Positions 1-10,437 of a stretch of 64,000 bases of DNA are shown here, in pieces. Every line of letters begins with the position of its first letter. Position 1 is the first letter of the stretch. The position numbers and the translations under genes are program-made. The notes below the pieces were generated by a model that did no database searches, was not told the DNA's origin, and saw only the letters and a program-made list of their open reading frames with translations. The stretch lies in assembly GCA_026545765.1 (NCBI GenBank), contig CM048839.1:86008414-86072413 (forward strand), written 5' to 3'. Source of the DNA: Plantago major. Taxonomy: Eukaryota > Streptophyta > Magnoliopsida > Lamiales > Plantaginaceae.

Positions 1-13
1 CTCTGATACCACT
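1..13 (-). promoter_or_regulatory. Primer binding site of minus-strand Copia element C
   Basis: On the minus strand this reads AGTGGTATCAGAG and directly follows the LTR end at 14. TGGTATCAGAG is the usual plant Copia site complementary to initiator tRNA-Met. It shows that the LTR at 14-1637 is the 5' LTR of an element whose body lies left of the window, not a solo LTR. Confidence 0.85.
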
Positions 14-1637
14 TGTTGGTCCAGATAACGGCAAAGTAAAAGAATAGAGGGGGGGGGGGTGAATAGTCTTTTAAAACTTTTGTCGATACAAACTATTTCT
101 CAGATATCTGTGTAGATATCTGATACTTAGATTCAGAGCGCGGAAGACTTAAGATAGATAAGTGCAGAAACAGTTAAATTGTGTGTGTGTGTTGGTAAAA
201 AGTAAGTACAGAGAAGTAAATAACACAGCAAGTATAGTGGTATCTGGAGGTGGCGTAATCCTCCAACTAATCCACTTCGGTCTTCCAAAGACCTAGAATT
301 CACTAGAATAGATAATTGAGGTCACCTTACAAAAATCCTATTCTAAGATTCCTTAAACAAATGGTTCCCAACCAAATGTTTTTCCCCCTGAGTTGTTCCC
401 CAGCTTTCACAGCCAAGTACTTCCTGTACTCAGAAACCGTTTTGAGCTATTCCCTAGCTTCCCATGCTAAGTACTTCCTGTGCTCAATAACCTTGGAGTT
501 ATTCCTTAGTTTCTCAAATTAAGTACTTCCTGTACTCCACGCCAGTGATGGTGTTGGTTTTGGTTTGAGTTGTCAGATGAGCTTCTTTAATAACTTTTCA
601 GTTAATCAGATAGCTCTGTGAATCAAGTATACTTAATACACTTTTCAATTTATGGTATCTTGTTCTTTTTACTGACCCAAGTCTTAGATAAATGTTCAAG
701 AGAATGAATCTCAGATACTTGATCTTTCAATTCAACTCTTTCACAGATATTAGTGCTTGTTTAGGATCAAGACACTTAGAACTTTAGTGCTACTTAAGAT
801 CAGGAGCTTTGGTCGCAACAGAAAGCTTTGAGGATAAGTAGTTTGCTTGAGAGAATATGTTGTTCAGCGTGTTTATGGAGTTCAAGGTGTCTTCTCAAGT
901 AGTCTAAGTATTGATATTTATAAATGAATTTTAATGCCGTTGAATAGTATTCGTTAGGCTTAAATCAAATTCAAACTATTGATATCTGTGTATAGTACTG
1001 CAGTAGGTTTGTCTTCTTCTTCAGAAGGTACCGTTGCTTTTATTCAGACATCTCTGTCCGTGCATTAAATGCATTATCTTTGTACTTTTTGTCTCAGTGT
1101 TAATCGGAACTATGCTCAGTATCAGAGACTAGTATTATCTGATTCTTTGCACGTCCTTATCTTTAATCTTCAGATACCACTTTATTGAAACAACTTTGTT
1201 GCAACATATTTCTTTTTCAGAAATGTGGTTAAGGCTCAAGGTATCTGAGAGTAGATATCTGTGGGCACTTTCCTGGTTTTCAGAAAACCTTCTAGTTCTC
1301 AGATATCTCTTGTGACACAGCTTGTTTAAAACTATTCGTGTCTTCAAAATATCTGACCAAGGTATCTGGAAAACTATTTCAGTAATCTTGTGCAGTTTCT
1401 TCAAATCTTCAATGTCGTTGAACTTGTTCTGCTTGGATGTCTTCTTCTTGGTCTTCTCTTCATAAAATAAAAATTACATTTTGAAACCTAACATCCTATA
1501 CAAGATTAGCTAGACTATCATACTTAGTGGGTTTCCTCTTTTACAATGTTCAAGTGAACCAAGAGTAGTAATCACCTTTCTGAGACTAAGATAAGTCATC
1601 ATGTTGCTGATCAAAATCTAAACAGATATTTCTAACA
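14..1637 (-). mobile_element. 5' LTR of Sirevirus-like Copia element C
   Basis: Read on the minus strand it starts TGTTAGAAATATCTG at 1637 and ends CTGGACCAACA at 14, with the G/C homopolymer tract (48-59) close to its 3' end that all LTRs of this family share in the window. It is about 1.6 kb long and resembles solo LTR G and the LTRs of A and B over most of its length. A TATAAATA-type box lies near 910-925. At 1631-1659 TCTAACA-like ends occur three times in a row, so the exact outer boundary (1637 or 1659) is uncertain. It is inserted in element B. Confidence 0.8.
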
Positions 1638-1866
1638 AAATATCTAACAAATTTCCTAACAACAACATACTGGAAAGTGTAATCACCCACAATGCTACGG
1701 CTCTCAGAAAGGGAAGATTGCTGGAGTTGGCAAATTCTCTAATGTCACGTTTTTTGGAAAGAAAAATGACCCAGAGACTAGTGAGGCTACTGAGAGGAGA
1801 TCTCAGTCGGCACCACGTGCTCGAAATGGCATTGGCTATAAAGCCATCGGGAAGCAACTTGCTCAT
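1638..1866 (+). pseudogene. B gag 3' fragment
   Basis: From about 1665 this matches element A across 5245-5270 and 9884-10050: the stretch following the gag coiled coil, with a Lys/Arg-rich protein segment containing SAPRARNGIGYKAIG. It ends in ctcat, the target duplication of the A insertion (repeated at 22613-22617), and B resumes at 22618. The first ~30 bases are of unclear origin next to the C LTR. Confidence 0.75.
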
Positions 1867-3327
1867 TGTTAGGAATATCTATTTAGATTTTGATCTGCAA
1901 CCCCAATGACTTATCTTAGCTCAGAAAGGTAACTAGTACTCTTAGTTCACTTGAACATTGTAAAAGAGGAAGCTTACTGAGTATATTAGTCTAGCAAATC
2001 TTGTATAGGATGTTAGGTCTCTGAATATAATTTTTATATCTTTGAAGAAGACCAAGAAGGAAGCATCCAAAGAAGAACTCAATTTTTGAAGATCAAGAAA
2101 TTGCACAAGATTGCTGAAGACTAAGGAGAAATGTCTCCTCAGAAACCTCTTTCCAGATACCATAAAGAAACAAGTGTTTACAAAGAACAAGTTTCCTAGT
2201 AGATATCTGAGGAATTAAGGTTGCTGAGAAAGGAGTGTCAAGGCTTAGATATCTTGCACTAATCCGTTGAGACTATAGGACAAAAATAGTACAATGCATT
2301 AATTACGCAGAAGAGATGTCTGAACAAAAGATGAAATCTCTGAAAAGAGACAAAGCTCACTGCAATACTATTTTCAGATATCAATAGTTTGAATTTCAAG
2401 GCAGCCTAACGGATACTATTCAAACGGCTTGAAATTCAACTATAAATATCAACACTTAGAATGCTTGAAGACACACCTTGAACTTCACTGAACACAACTC
2501 ACACTCAAGTATACAAGCCTTCAAGCTACTTACTCTCTCTCTTACTGTTGCGACTAAAGTTCTTGAATTCTAAGTAGCACGAAAGTTCTAAGTGTCCTGA
2601 TTCTTAACAAGCATTGTTCATTGTGAAAGAGTTGAATCAAAAGATTAAGTTGCGACTGATATCTGAGATTCATTCTCTTGAACATACAACAGAGACTTGG
2701 GTCAGTAGAGAACAACTTACCATACATTGTAAAGTGTATTAAGTAAAATTGAATCTATAGAGCTATCTGGAACATAACTGAACAAGTTATAAAGAAAGCT
2801 CACCTGACAAACTACCATAACTAACACCAACAAGGCGTTGAGCATAAGAAGTACTTAGTTTGGGAAACTAAGGAACAACTCAAAGGTTACTGAGTAGAGG
2901 ATGTACTTAGCTCAGATAGTTGGGGAACAACTCAGGGCGAACACTTGGTTGGGAACCTAGTGTAAAAGGGATCAAGACATAGGATTCTGTAAGGGGAACT
3001 CCTTATCTTATCTTAGTGGATTCAAGTCCTGAGAAAGGGCGAGTGGATTAGTTTGGGGGATTACGCCACCCTCAGATATCACTATAAAGCTTTGTGTCAT
3101 TTACTTACTGCACTTTACATATTGCTTTATTTACTTGCTGAGTACTTACACACTTATAGCTTGCTGAGCACGTGCACTTATCACAAAAGTCTTCCGCTTC
3201 CTGATTATAAGTATCAGATACCTTCACAGATATCTGAGAAACTATTTTATCGACAAAAGTTTGAAAAGACTATTCACCCCCCCCCCCCCCCGCCTAGTCT
3301 TTGACTTTGCCGTTATCTGGACCAACA
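1867..3327 (+). mobile_element. A 5' LTR
   Basis: The LTR is 1461 bp, TG...CA. A TATAAATA box at 2441-2448 marks the likely U3 promoter. The run of C residues at about 3276-3291, followed by the conserved end ATCTGGACCAACA, lies in the R/U5 part. It matches the 3' LTR from about 21660 to 22612. With LTR C it forms a head-to-head inverted pair separated by 229 bp. Confidence 0.9.
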
Positions 3328-3329
3328 AG

Positions 3330-3340
3330 TGGTATCAGAG
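3330..3340 (+). promoter_or_regulatory. A primer binding site (tRNA-iMet)
   Basis: TGGTATCAGAG stands 2 nt after the LTR end and is complementary to the 3' end of plant initiator tRNA-Met, the usual primer for Copia reverse transcription. Confidence 0.9.
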
Positions 3341-3443
3341 TAGGAGGTTCTTTAACCTTCTGCACTGAACCTAGATCCTAGATAAGTGCCTACTAACTGC
3401 TCACCACCTGCACTTGATTTGTTTGTTTAGTGTGTTTGCTGCA

Positions 3444-5270
3444 TGATGTCTCTAACTGATGCACCCACTCTGAAGCTAGAGAACTATGTGAATTTGAAGA
3501 ACAATATGATGCTTCAGCTGGAAGCTATCAGTGATGAAATGATCGAAGTAATAAAGAATGGTCCTATTATCATTCGATAAGAAAAGCAAGTCACTGAGAA
3601 TGGTCTTATTATCATTCGATAAGAAAAGCAAGTCACTGAGGTTTCTAGTGGCCGAGATAAAGATACAACAGATGTTGCTGGATCCTCAACTACCAATACA
3701 TCTTCAGGCGCAAGACCAACTGGAGAAATTGCCTATGAACCAAAGCCTAGACATCATTGGACATCTGAGGATTCCAAGAGAAACAGGCTAGATGGTCAAG
3801 CAAGAAACATCATTATACGTTCTACTCCAGATCACATACAGTGCAAACTGTGGGGTGCTAAAACGGCTAAAGAAGCCCGGTCACTGATTGAGGAAATCTG
3901 TGCCGGCACTGAGAAAACCAAGGAAAACAAGTTCGATGTTTTGAAGCTCAAATTCTAAAACTTCAAACAAGGTCCAACTGAGACACTTGCGGAACTTGAT
4001 TTCAGGTTTACAACACTGATGAGTGAAATGGCTGCACTTGGTGAAAGTGAGAGATACTCTAACTCTGAAAAGGTTAAGACTAACGTGAGAAGCTTAAATC
4101 AAAATTGGGAACATACTCAGTACTTCTATTTCAACCAAGGAATGCCTAACATCACTCCAGTGTAGCTTTTCTCACATTTGGCAACTGTCAATTATGAGAC
4201 AAAGCAAAGAGGACATATGGCTGCTGAAACATCGCAGAATGTGGCTCTCATAACTCAAGGTACTTCTGAAAAGAACGAAACCAAAGAGGTGACTGAGGAA
4301 AATGCTCTTGCTGTAAAGCACATGAGAAAGTATGTCAGTCAGGAAATTGAGAGAAGAAGGGCCAAAGAGAAGCAGAAAAAGCATCTAGGTCCCAACTATC
4401 ACCAGTACAAGAATATACAATTGACTAGCTTACTGAACATGCCTGCTCAGCAAGCAACAAGTACTGAGGTGGCAGAAATGATATCTGCTTCTATTGTCCG
4501 AAACCTGGTCACTTCAAAAGAGATTGCCCTGCTTATAACAAGCTAAAGACAGGCGACAAGAAAGATAGAAGAAAATTGAAGAGAGGCCAGAGAGCTATGC
4601 TCACTGAGGAAAGGAAAAAAATTCAAATTCAAGTGGATGCTCTTGATCTTGACTCTGAGTCTGAGGACTCAGATGATTCCAAATTGCCTTCACCAGAGAT
4701 GTGTGGCATCACTCATGATTTGGTTGACTTTGGTAAAAAAAAAAAAGGAAATGTGAGGGGTTGCTGAGGAGGTCTATCCAGATTGCTCCAACATTAAGCC
4801 ATGCTGAATGGCTGATGAGGTAACCACTATTTCTCAATTTGTAAATTATGAAAGTGATGAGGAAGGAATCAAAAATTTAGAACACCTCAGAAATGAGCTT
4901 GATCTTTATGAAAGAGAATTCATGGTTGTCCAAGCTAGAACCAAGATTCTTTAAGAAGAAAAGAAGTCTCTTGAAAAGGAGTGCTCACAACTACAAAAGC
5001 TATATGAGACCAAGGATGCTGAGAATGCATTTCTAAAAGCACAGATAGTTGAGACAGGAAAGTTACATGGAGAGGCAATGGATAAACTTCAAAAGAAGTG
5101 TGAAGGTCTTCTTTCTAACAATGTTGAACTAAAAAAGAAAGAGATGTCCTCTCTAAAAAAGGTAGTTGCAACTACGCCTTTGAGGGAAAAACAAGTCCCA
5201 AAGAAATCTGATGGGAAAATTCATGGAAAGGAACACCACACTGAGAAATGTAATCACCCAAAGTGCTACG
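3444..5270 (+). pseudogene. A gag (UBN2-type capsid, zinc knuckle, coiled coil)
   Basis: Starting at the ATG at 3444, the reading shows a Copia capsid-like UBN2 region (FDVLKLKF...GPTETLAELDFRFTTLMSEM, about 3930-4110). A CCHC zinc knuckle at 4486-4527 (CFYCPKPGHFKRDC) lies in a different frame from the flanking segments. An acidic stretch (about 4640-4690) and a Lys/Glu-rich coiled coil (about 4850-5200) follow. The protein would package element RNA. Several stops and frameshifts break it, including stops inside a 42-bp tandem duplication (3556-3597 and 3598-3639). Element D interrupts it at 5270, and the C-terminal part continues at 9884. Confidence 0.8.
3556..3639 (+). repeat. 42-bp tandem duplication inside gag A
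   Basis: Two adjacent copies (3556-3597 and 3598-3639) differ by one base in the first ~40 positions. The unit is 14 codons long and keeps frame, but each copy carries a TAA in the gag frame, so the stop was present before duplication or the frame is not the used one. Confidence 0.85.
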
Positions 5271-6398
5271 TGATGTGCTCAAATTATTACTTAGAAAACA
5301 AGTAGTAAGCAGTTGTTGTAGACAGACAATGCTAACCACAGGATCGTTCGCTAAGGAACCAATTAAGCTACCACAACGAAATAGAGCAGAACGTTTGTTT
5401 GTGATGTCACAAGAATGTTTTGAATAATTTTACTTCTAATAACTCGAAAATAGAAAATGCAATGTAGTTGATTTGAATGAGATAGAAGGAACACAGTAGT
5501 TACGATCAAGCAATGCTAATTCGCTATAGGGATACGTTCATAATGTCACACGGTCGGTGTACAGAAAACTATCAATTCAACCTTTACCAAACGAGTTCGA
5601 AGATATTTGAACTAGAGTAATCGTGGGTCGTCAATCCACGATCCTTAACCAAGACGTTTTAGAGAATCTTTGAACGAGAGTATTGAATTGAAGGATTTTT
5701 ATGAAGATCTTTGAACGAGCCTAACCTATATGAACGATTTCAAACCCTAGAAGCGAATACGCAAAGCTATCACGCAACTACCATGTTCGGAGTGATTTAG
5801 CTACTCATAATCGAAGCAAGGATGAAAGAATACAAGATATTGCTCATGTTTAACACAAACAGAATGATAATTGCATGCAAGCTCAAAAAATTTGAGAAAC
5901 AGAATAAGAATGAATTGAATAAGATAAAACAATAGAGATTTACCACAGTAATTAGGGATTCGATATCAACCCTTCGATGAATAATCAAAACCAAGCTCCA
6001 AATTGTAATCAATGTCAAAGTATGAATGTGTGGAGCTTTTTCTATCAACTAGGTTAAAAGAAGTTTGAAAGAAAATTGTACTAATTCTAAACTACGTAGG
6101 AAAATCGTCCGCCGTGGCGAGCCTTCTTTAATCGCAGAAGATATATATTCGCTAAATCTCGCCGCGGCGGACTTATTTCCTTGCCGCGGCGAGCCTTCTT
6201 GCAATTTCCAGCTTCAAGCTCGTAAAATCTCGCTGCGGCGAGGGAGACCTCATTTAGCTCAAAAGACATTGATTCTTACAAAATGTAAATAAAACACCAA
6301 AGCGTAAAAATGAGCTAAAAAGAATATAAAACTAAAGACAAAGACTCACAAAGACCGCTAAAAAGGACCAAATGAGACTCTAAATTATAGTCTCATCA
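5271..6398 (-). mobile_element. D 3' LTR
   Basis: The LTR is 1128 bp with ends TGATGAGAC... and ...GCACATCA read on the minus strand. It contains short GC-rich palindrome-like blocks (CGCCGCGG, CGCGGCGAG) at about 6110-6245. It is longer than the 5' LTR, which lacks about 120 bp near its outer end. Confidence 0.88.
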
Positions 6399-8011
6399 AA
6401 CTCCCCAAACCGAACCTTTGCTCGTCCTCGAGCAAACAAACAAACTTAGACAAAACTAGACTCGAACCACGAAAACACACAAAGAGTCAAATTCCCAAGC
6501 GACCGAATCTACCATTGAAAACATTAAATTCACAGGATGCAAAAATTTTGTTCTCAACCTAACCTTGGCAGAAATAGTAAGCAGGTAATCAGACACGATC
6601 GTTTCTCAAGTAAATAACAATTAAGGCTTGCCCTCTAGTCCCTCGCAGGTGTATAAAGTGTATCACTCACTCTCATGGAAGTATCCATATAGGGTATAAG
6701 CTCAAAAAGTAAACTGGGAAGATGACTTTCGTCACAAGGATGCCTCAAATATCTTATGCTATTGTACTCGTCTCATTGAGTCGAAAGGGACTTTGGCACA
6801 TGACTGTATTCCTCCAGAAAAATCGAAAAACTGAAACTGCTCCCCTTATCCATTTCAAAACAACATCAGATCTCATAATACTTCACTGAATTCAGTGCAT
6901 GGCCACATTGGGCACTTTTAGTCTCAATTTTTTGCAGGTGTCTGTTTTACCGAAAGTCCGCACTTTTGTGCGTCTCAGTTTGGTATACATGCCATCAACC
7001 TCACAGACATGTAGCTTTTCAGCCACGCCGGTATGTGGTAGTATTTCGAATACGCCTAATTAACACAACTAACGGTGATCAATTATGACCATAGATCCAC
7101 CCCGAGATTCAAATATCAAAAACTTGGAGAAGTAAACAGACTTTTCAGCACAAGTATAACAGCTCATAACAGTCATAATGAACAATCCTCTCCCTAAACC
7201 AGTTCGACAGAACGGGGGGAAATAAAATCCGCAAAGCAAAGCATGCCGTTCGTCATCCCCAACGAAACTAAGTACACGTAAGTATGATAAGGCGCAAGTA
7301 ATACGTAAAAACTTGCACAACCTAGGAATCACACAATAACAGGTGCCGACACAATATTTTTTTCTTCGGCCCAGGCTCCTCACAGGCTTTTGGACTACAG
7401 GGCTAACCATACTTGCTATTTACAAGAGAAACGACCTTCTAGGATTAAAAGCCTACTACTCTACTTCTAGCTAGACATCAAACAAAATGTAAGAAGCAAG
7501 GGAATTTACCATTCACAATAGATGTTCAACTTGGTCAATGACTCAGACTCACCACAAAAATAGGCAAAAAAACGCAGGCCAAAAAACTCTATCTAAAAAG
7601 CTAAGACACAAACATAAACTGAAAACAAAAGAATCATATAAAAGTGGCTAACATACCACCCCACGTAGACAACATAAAACATATGAAATCCCTCCCCAAA
7701 CCTAAACTTTAGCTCGTCCTCGAGTTTCAAGTTTAAGCAAGCGAACGAAAACAGAATGCTGACACGTTAGTAAAGGAAAATTTACCCCCGGGTTGCCTCC
7801 CGGGAAGCGCCTTTTATTATAGTCGTTGGCTCGACTTTTGGGAAATGCTGCTATCCATTATCAAACGGGAACGAATCCCTTGCATCCGTCCCGGTATCCT
7901 CAGCATTTTGTGAGCCATCCTTAGCTCCTCTCCTCAGGTTCTCCAGTATGTCCCTAATTCCCTGCAAACTACAATTAAACAAATAAGTAAAATCAAAAAC
8001 TAAAAAAAATC
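6399..8011. other. D non-coding internal region
   Basis: I see no credible gene here. It holds the polypurine tract next to the 3' LTR, a conserved block at about 6886-7095 shared with E, F and J, and a palindromic GGGAGGCAACCC hairpin at 7787-7804. The fragments open on either strand in this stretch show no domain similarity I can recognise. Confidence 0.7.
7787..7804 (-). other. CCCGGG-AGGCAA-CCCGGG hairpin in D
   Basis: A 6-bp perfect stem with a 6-nt loop lies just downstream of gag on the element's sense strand. E has the identical hairpin (32499-32516). J has the same loop but a different, still complementary stem (49951-49968). F has lost one arm. Confidence 0.75.
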
Positions 8012-8713
8012 CTAAGGGAATAGGGAAAGGTAAAAAGAAAAGAAAGGATTAAAACTCCCCTGGTAAATGTCTGTGCAGTGGCTCTCAGGTACGAGGATGT
8101 CCTGAGTCTGGATGGCAACATCTGTAACAGCTATGGAAGGAAATGAAGGGGCATCTTCTAAAATCTCGTCATCAGATACATCCTCCATGCATCCTTCGTC
8201 AACCGCAAGAATAGAAGGGTCTAATTCAGGTGTCGTCGTAGAGCAAGACAAGTCAAGCTCTAAAACTAACTCATCATCAGAACGCTTCTCGGGTGCTTCA
8301 GGTTCAGTAGAGACCTCTGGTGGAGAAACCGTGTAGCGAGATTTCCACCCCCCTGTACTAGGAGAATATCTCTTTACAAACGAATTAGCTACCTCACTCC
8401 AAGAGTCAATTGATCCCTCAGGTGCCGAAGTAAGCCGATTTCTAGCAGATCCCTCCAAGGCTCCATCAAGCATTCTCATGCAAAGCTGCTCTTCTGAAAG
8501 CAAAATCCCTTCTTCATTCTCGTGCGGGATCCTAAGCACACCATCATCGAATGCCTCTAAAAATTTTCGAACATCACCATATCAATCGAACTTTGTAAGA
8601 ATGGAGTAGTAAGCAGTGTTTGCCCAATAATTTCTGGCATCGACATCCAACTTTATACACGGTTTTTTAGGCTTGACAAATGAATAATAGTAATCTCCAT
8701 AGGTCATAGCCAT
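8012..8713 (-). pseudogene. D gag, N-terminal capsid half plus acidic tail
   Basis: Read from the ATG at 8713 it begins MAMTYGDYYYSFVKPKKP, followed by a retrotransposon-gag-like segment with FDGALEGS...WLTSAPEGSIDSWSEVANSFVKRY. That is the N-terminal half of the Gypsy capsid domain. It then jumps to an acidic, Ser/Glu-rich tail ending near GSFNPFFSFYL. One in-frame TGA sits near 8580. Sister element F has the same gag, without this stop but with a frameshift. The C-terminal capsid half (YEAWERF-type) is missing here and is found in E instead. Confidence 0.75.
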
Positions 8714-8852
8714 CTTTGAGCCCTCGCTGAATTACCAGTATCTGCACATAGAGAAACAAAACCAAAGAGCAGATCCACAAAAATACAAAACAAAAAATAA
8801 AGCAGAAAACAAACAAAAGATCAAACTCTAAACGCGACAGTAGGAATTAATT

Positions 8853-8869
8853 CCCCGGCAGTGGCGCCA
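8853..8869 (-). promoter_or_regulatory. D primer binding site (tRNA-Asp type)
   Basis: On the minus strand it reads TGGCGCCACTGCCGGGG, 4 nt inside the 5' LTR end. It matches the 3' end complement of plant tRNA-Asp (TGGCGCCGTTGCCGGGGA) with about one mismatch, as in Athila-like Gypsy elements. Confidence 0.8.
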
Positions 8870-8873
8870 AATT

Positions 8874-9878
8874 TGATGTGCTCAAATTATTACTTAGAAA
8901 ACAAGTAGTAAGGAACATAGAAAATGCAATGTAGTTGATTTGAATGAGATAAAAAGAACATAGTAGTTACGATCAAGCAATGCTAATTCGCTCTAGGGAT
9001 ACGTTCATACTGTCACACGGTCGGTGTATAGAAAACTATCAATTCAACCTTTACCAAACGAGTTAGAAGATATTTGAACTAGAGTAATCGTGGGTCGTCA
9101 ATACACGATCCTTAACCAAGACGTTTTAGAGAATCTTTGAACGAGAGTATTGAATTGAAGGGTTTTTACGAAGATCTTTGAACGAGCCTAACCTATATGA
9201 ACGATTTCAAACCCTAGAAGCGAATACGCAAAGCTATCACGCAACTACCATGTTTGGAGTGATTTAGCTACTCATAATCGAAGCAAGGATGAAAGAATAC
9301 AAGATATTGCTCATGTTTAACACAAACAGAATGATAATCGCATGCAAGCTTAAACAATTCGAGAAACAGAATAAGAACGAATTGAATAAGATAAAACAAT
9401 AGAGATTTACCACACTAATCAGGGATTCGATATCAATCCTTCGATGAATAATCAAAATCAAGCTCCAAATTGTAATCAATGTCAAAGTATGAATGTGTGG
9501 AGATTTTTCTATCAACTAGGTTAAAAGAAGTCTGAAAGAAAATTGTACTAATTCTAAACTACGTAGGAAAATCGTCCGCCGTGGCGAGCCTTCTTTAATC
9601 GCAGAAGATATATATTCGCTAAATCTCGCCGTGGTGAGCCTTCTTGCAATTTCCAGCTTCAAGCTCGTAAAATCTCACCGTGGCGGACTGAATCCCTCGC
9701 CGCGGCGAGCCACGCTAAGCAGCTTGTCCTCATTTAGCTCAAAAGACGTTGATTCCTACAAAATATAAATAAAACACCAAAGCATAAAAACGAACTAAAA
9801 AGACTATAAAACTAAAGACAAAGACTCACAAAGACCGCTAAAAAGGACCAAATGAGAGTCTAAATTATAGTCTCATCA
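8874..9878 (-). mobile_element. D 5' LTR
   Basis: The LTR is 1005 bp. It pairs with 5271-6398 along its whole length, apart from about 120 bp missing near 8910. The inner end is ...GCACATCA and the outer end TGATGAGAC. Confidence 0.88.
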
Positions 9879-9883
9879 CTACG

Positions 9884-10419
9884 CCTCTAAGAAAAGGAAG
9901 ATTGTTGGAGCTGGCAAATTCTCAAATATCACATTTTCTGGGGAGAAAGATGACCCAGAGACTAGTAAGGTTGCTAAGAGAAGATCCCAGTCTGCACCTC
10001 GTGCTCGAAATGGCATTGGCTACAAAGCCATCGGAAAACTAGTTGCTCATGAGTACAAACTAGAGCAAGAACGATGGATGAAAGCTAGGATTGCTCACAA
10101 CAATCATCAGAAGTGGAAGAAAGAACAAGCCACAAGTAATCTGAATGCCAGGACTAGAAGAAATCTGAATAGGAAAGCTCAGTTTACTGGAAAGCAGACT
10201 CAGCAACCTGACAGGTATCTGAGAGCACCACGAGGAGCACCAAGGAACACACCAAGAAGGAAAATAGTTCTTGATAATAATGATACTAGTCATTTACCTA
10301 AAATTCCTCCTTATGTTCCTGTTAGACAAAAGCATGTTCCTAAAAAATTCATTAAAAAATGGATTCCTACTGGGAGATACTTTAGTCTAGACGGTTCCAT
10401 TATTGAAATGAGAACCTAA
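9884..10419 (+). pseudogene. A gag C-terminal part, ending in a conserved TAA
   Basis: This continues gag after the D insertion: a basic region (RARNGIGYKAIG, then Lys/Arg/Gln-rich) ending KKWIPTGRYFSLDG... before TAA at 10417-10419. The reading frame of protease and pol starts in the same frame 18 nt later. Element B has a TAA at the same place (22984-22986). Possible explanations are a natural gag/pol stop that is read through, or a shared defect. Confidence 0.7.
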
Positions 10420-10437
10420 CTCCATGTTTCCTGTTTT

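Larger units (their letters stand above)
5271..9878 (-). mobile_element. Non-autonomous Athila-like Gypsy element D
   Basis: The element is 4608 bp, flanked by ctacg (5266-5270 and 9879-9883). On the minus strand it runs 5' LTR (8874-9878), tRNA-Asp-type PBS, gag remnant, long non-coding region, purine-rich tract GGTTTGGGGAGTT, and 3' LTR (5271-6398). It has no protease, RT or integrase. Its non-coding part shares blocks with E, F and J. It must have moved with proteins supplied by another element. Confidence 0.9.

Noticed and set aside
1135..2190. Several open frames in the LTRs
   Set aside because: They lie in LTR DNA of C and A on both strands without domain or codon-usage support.
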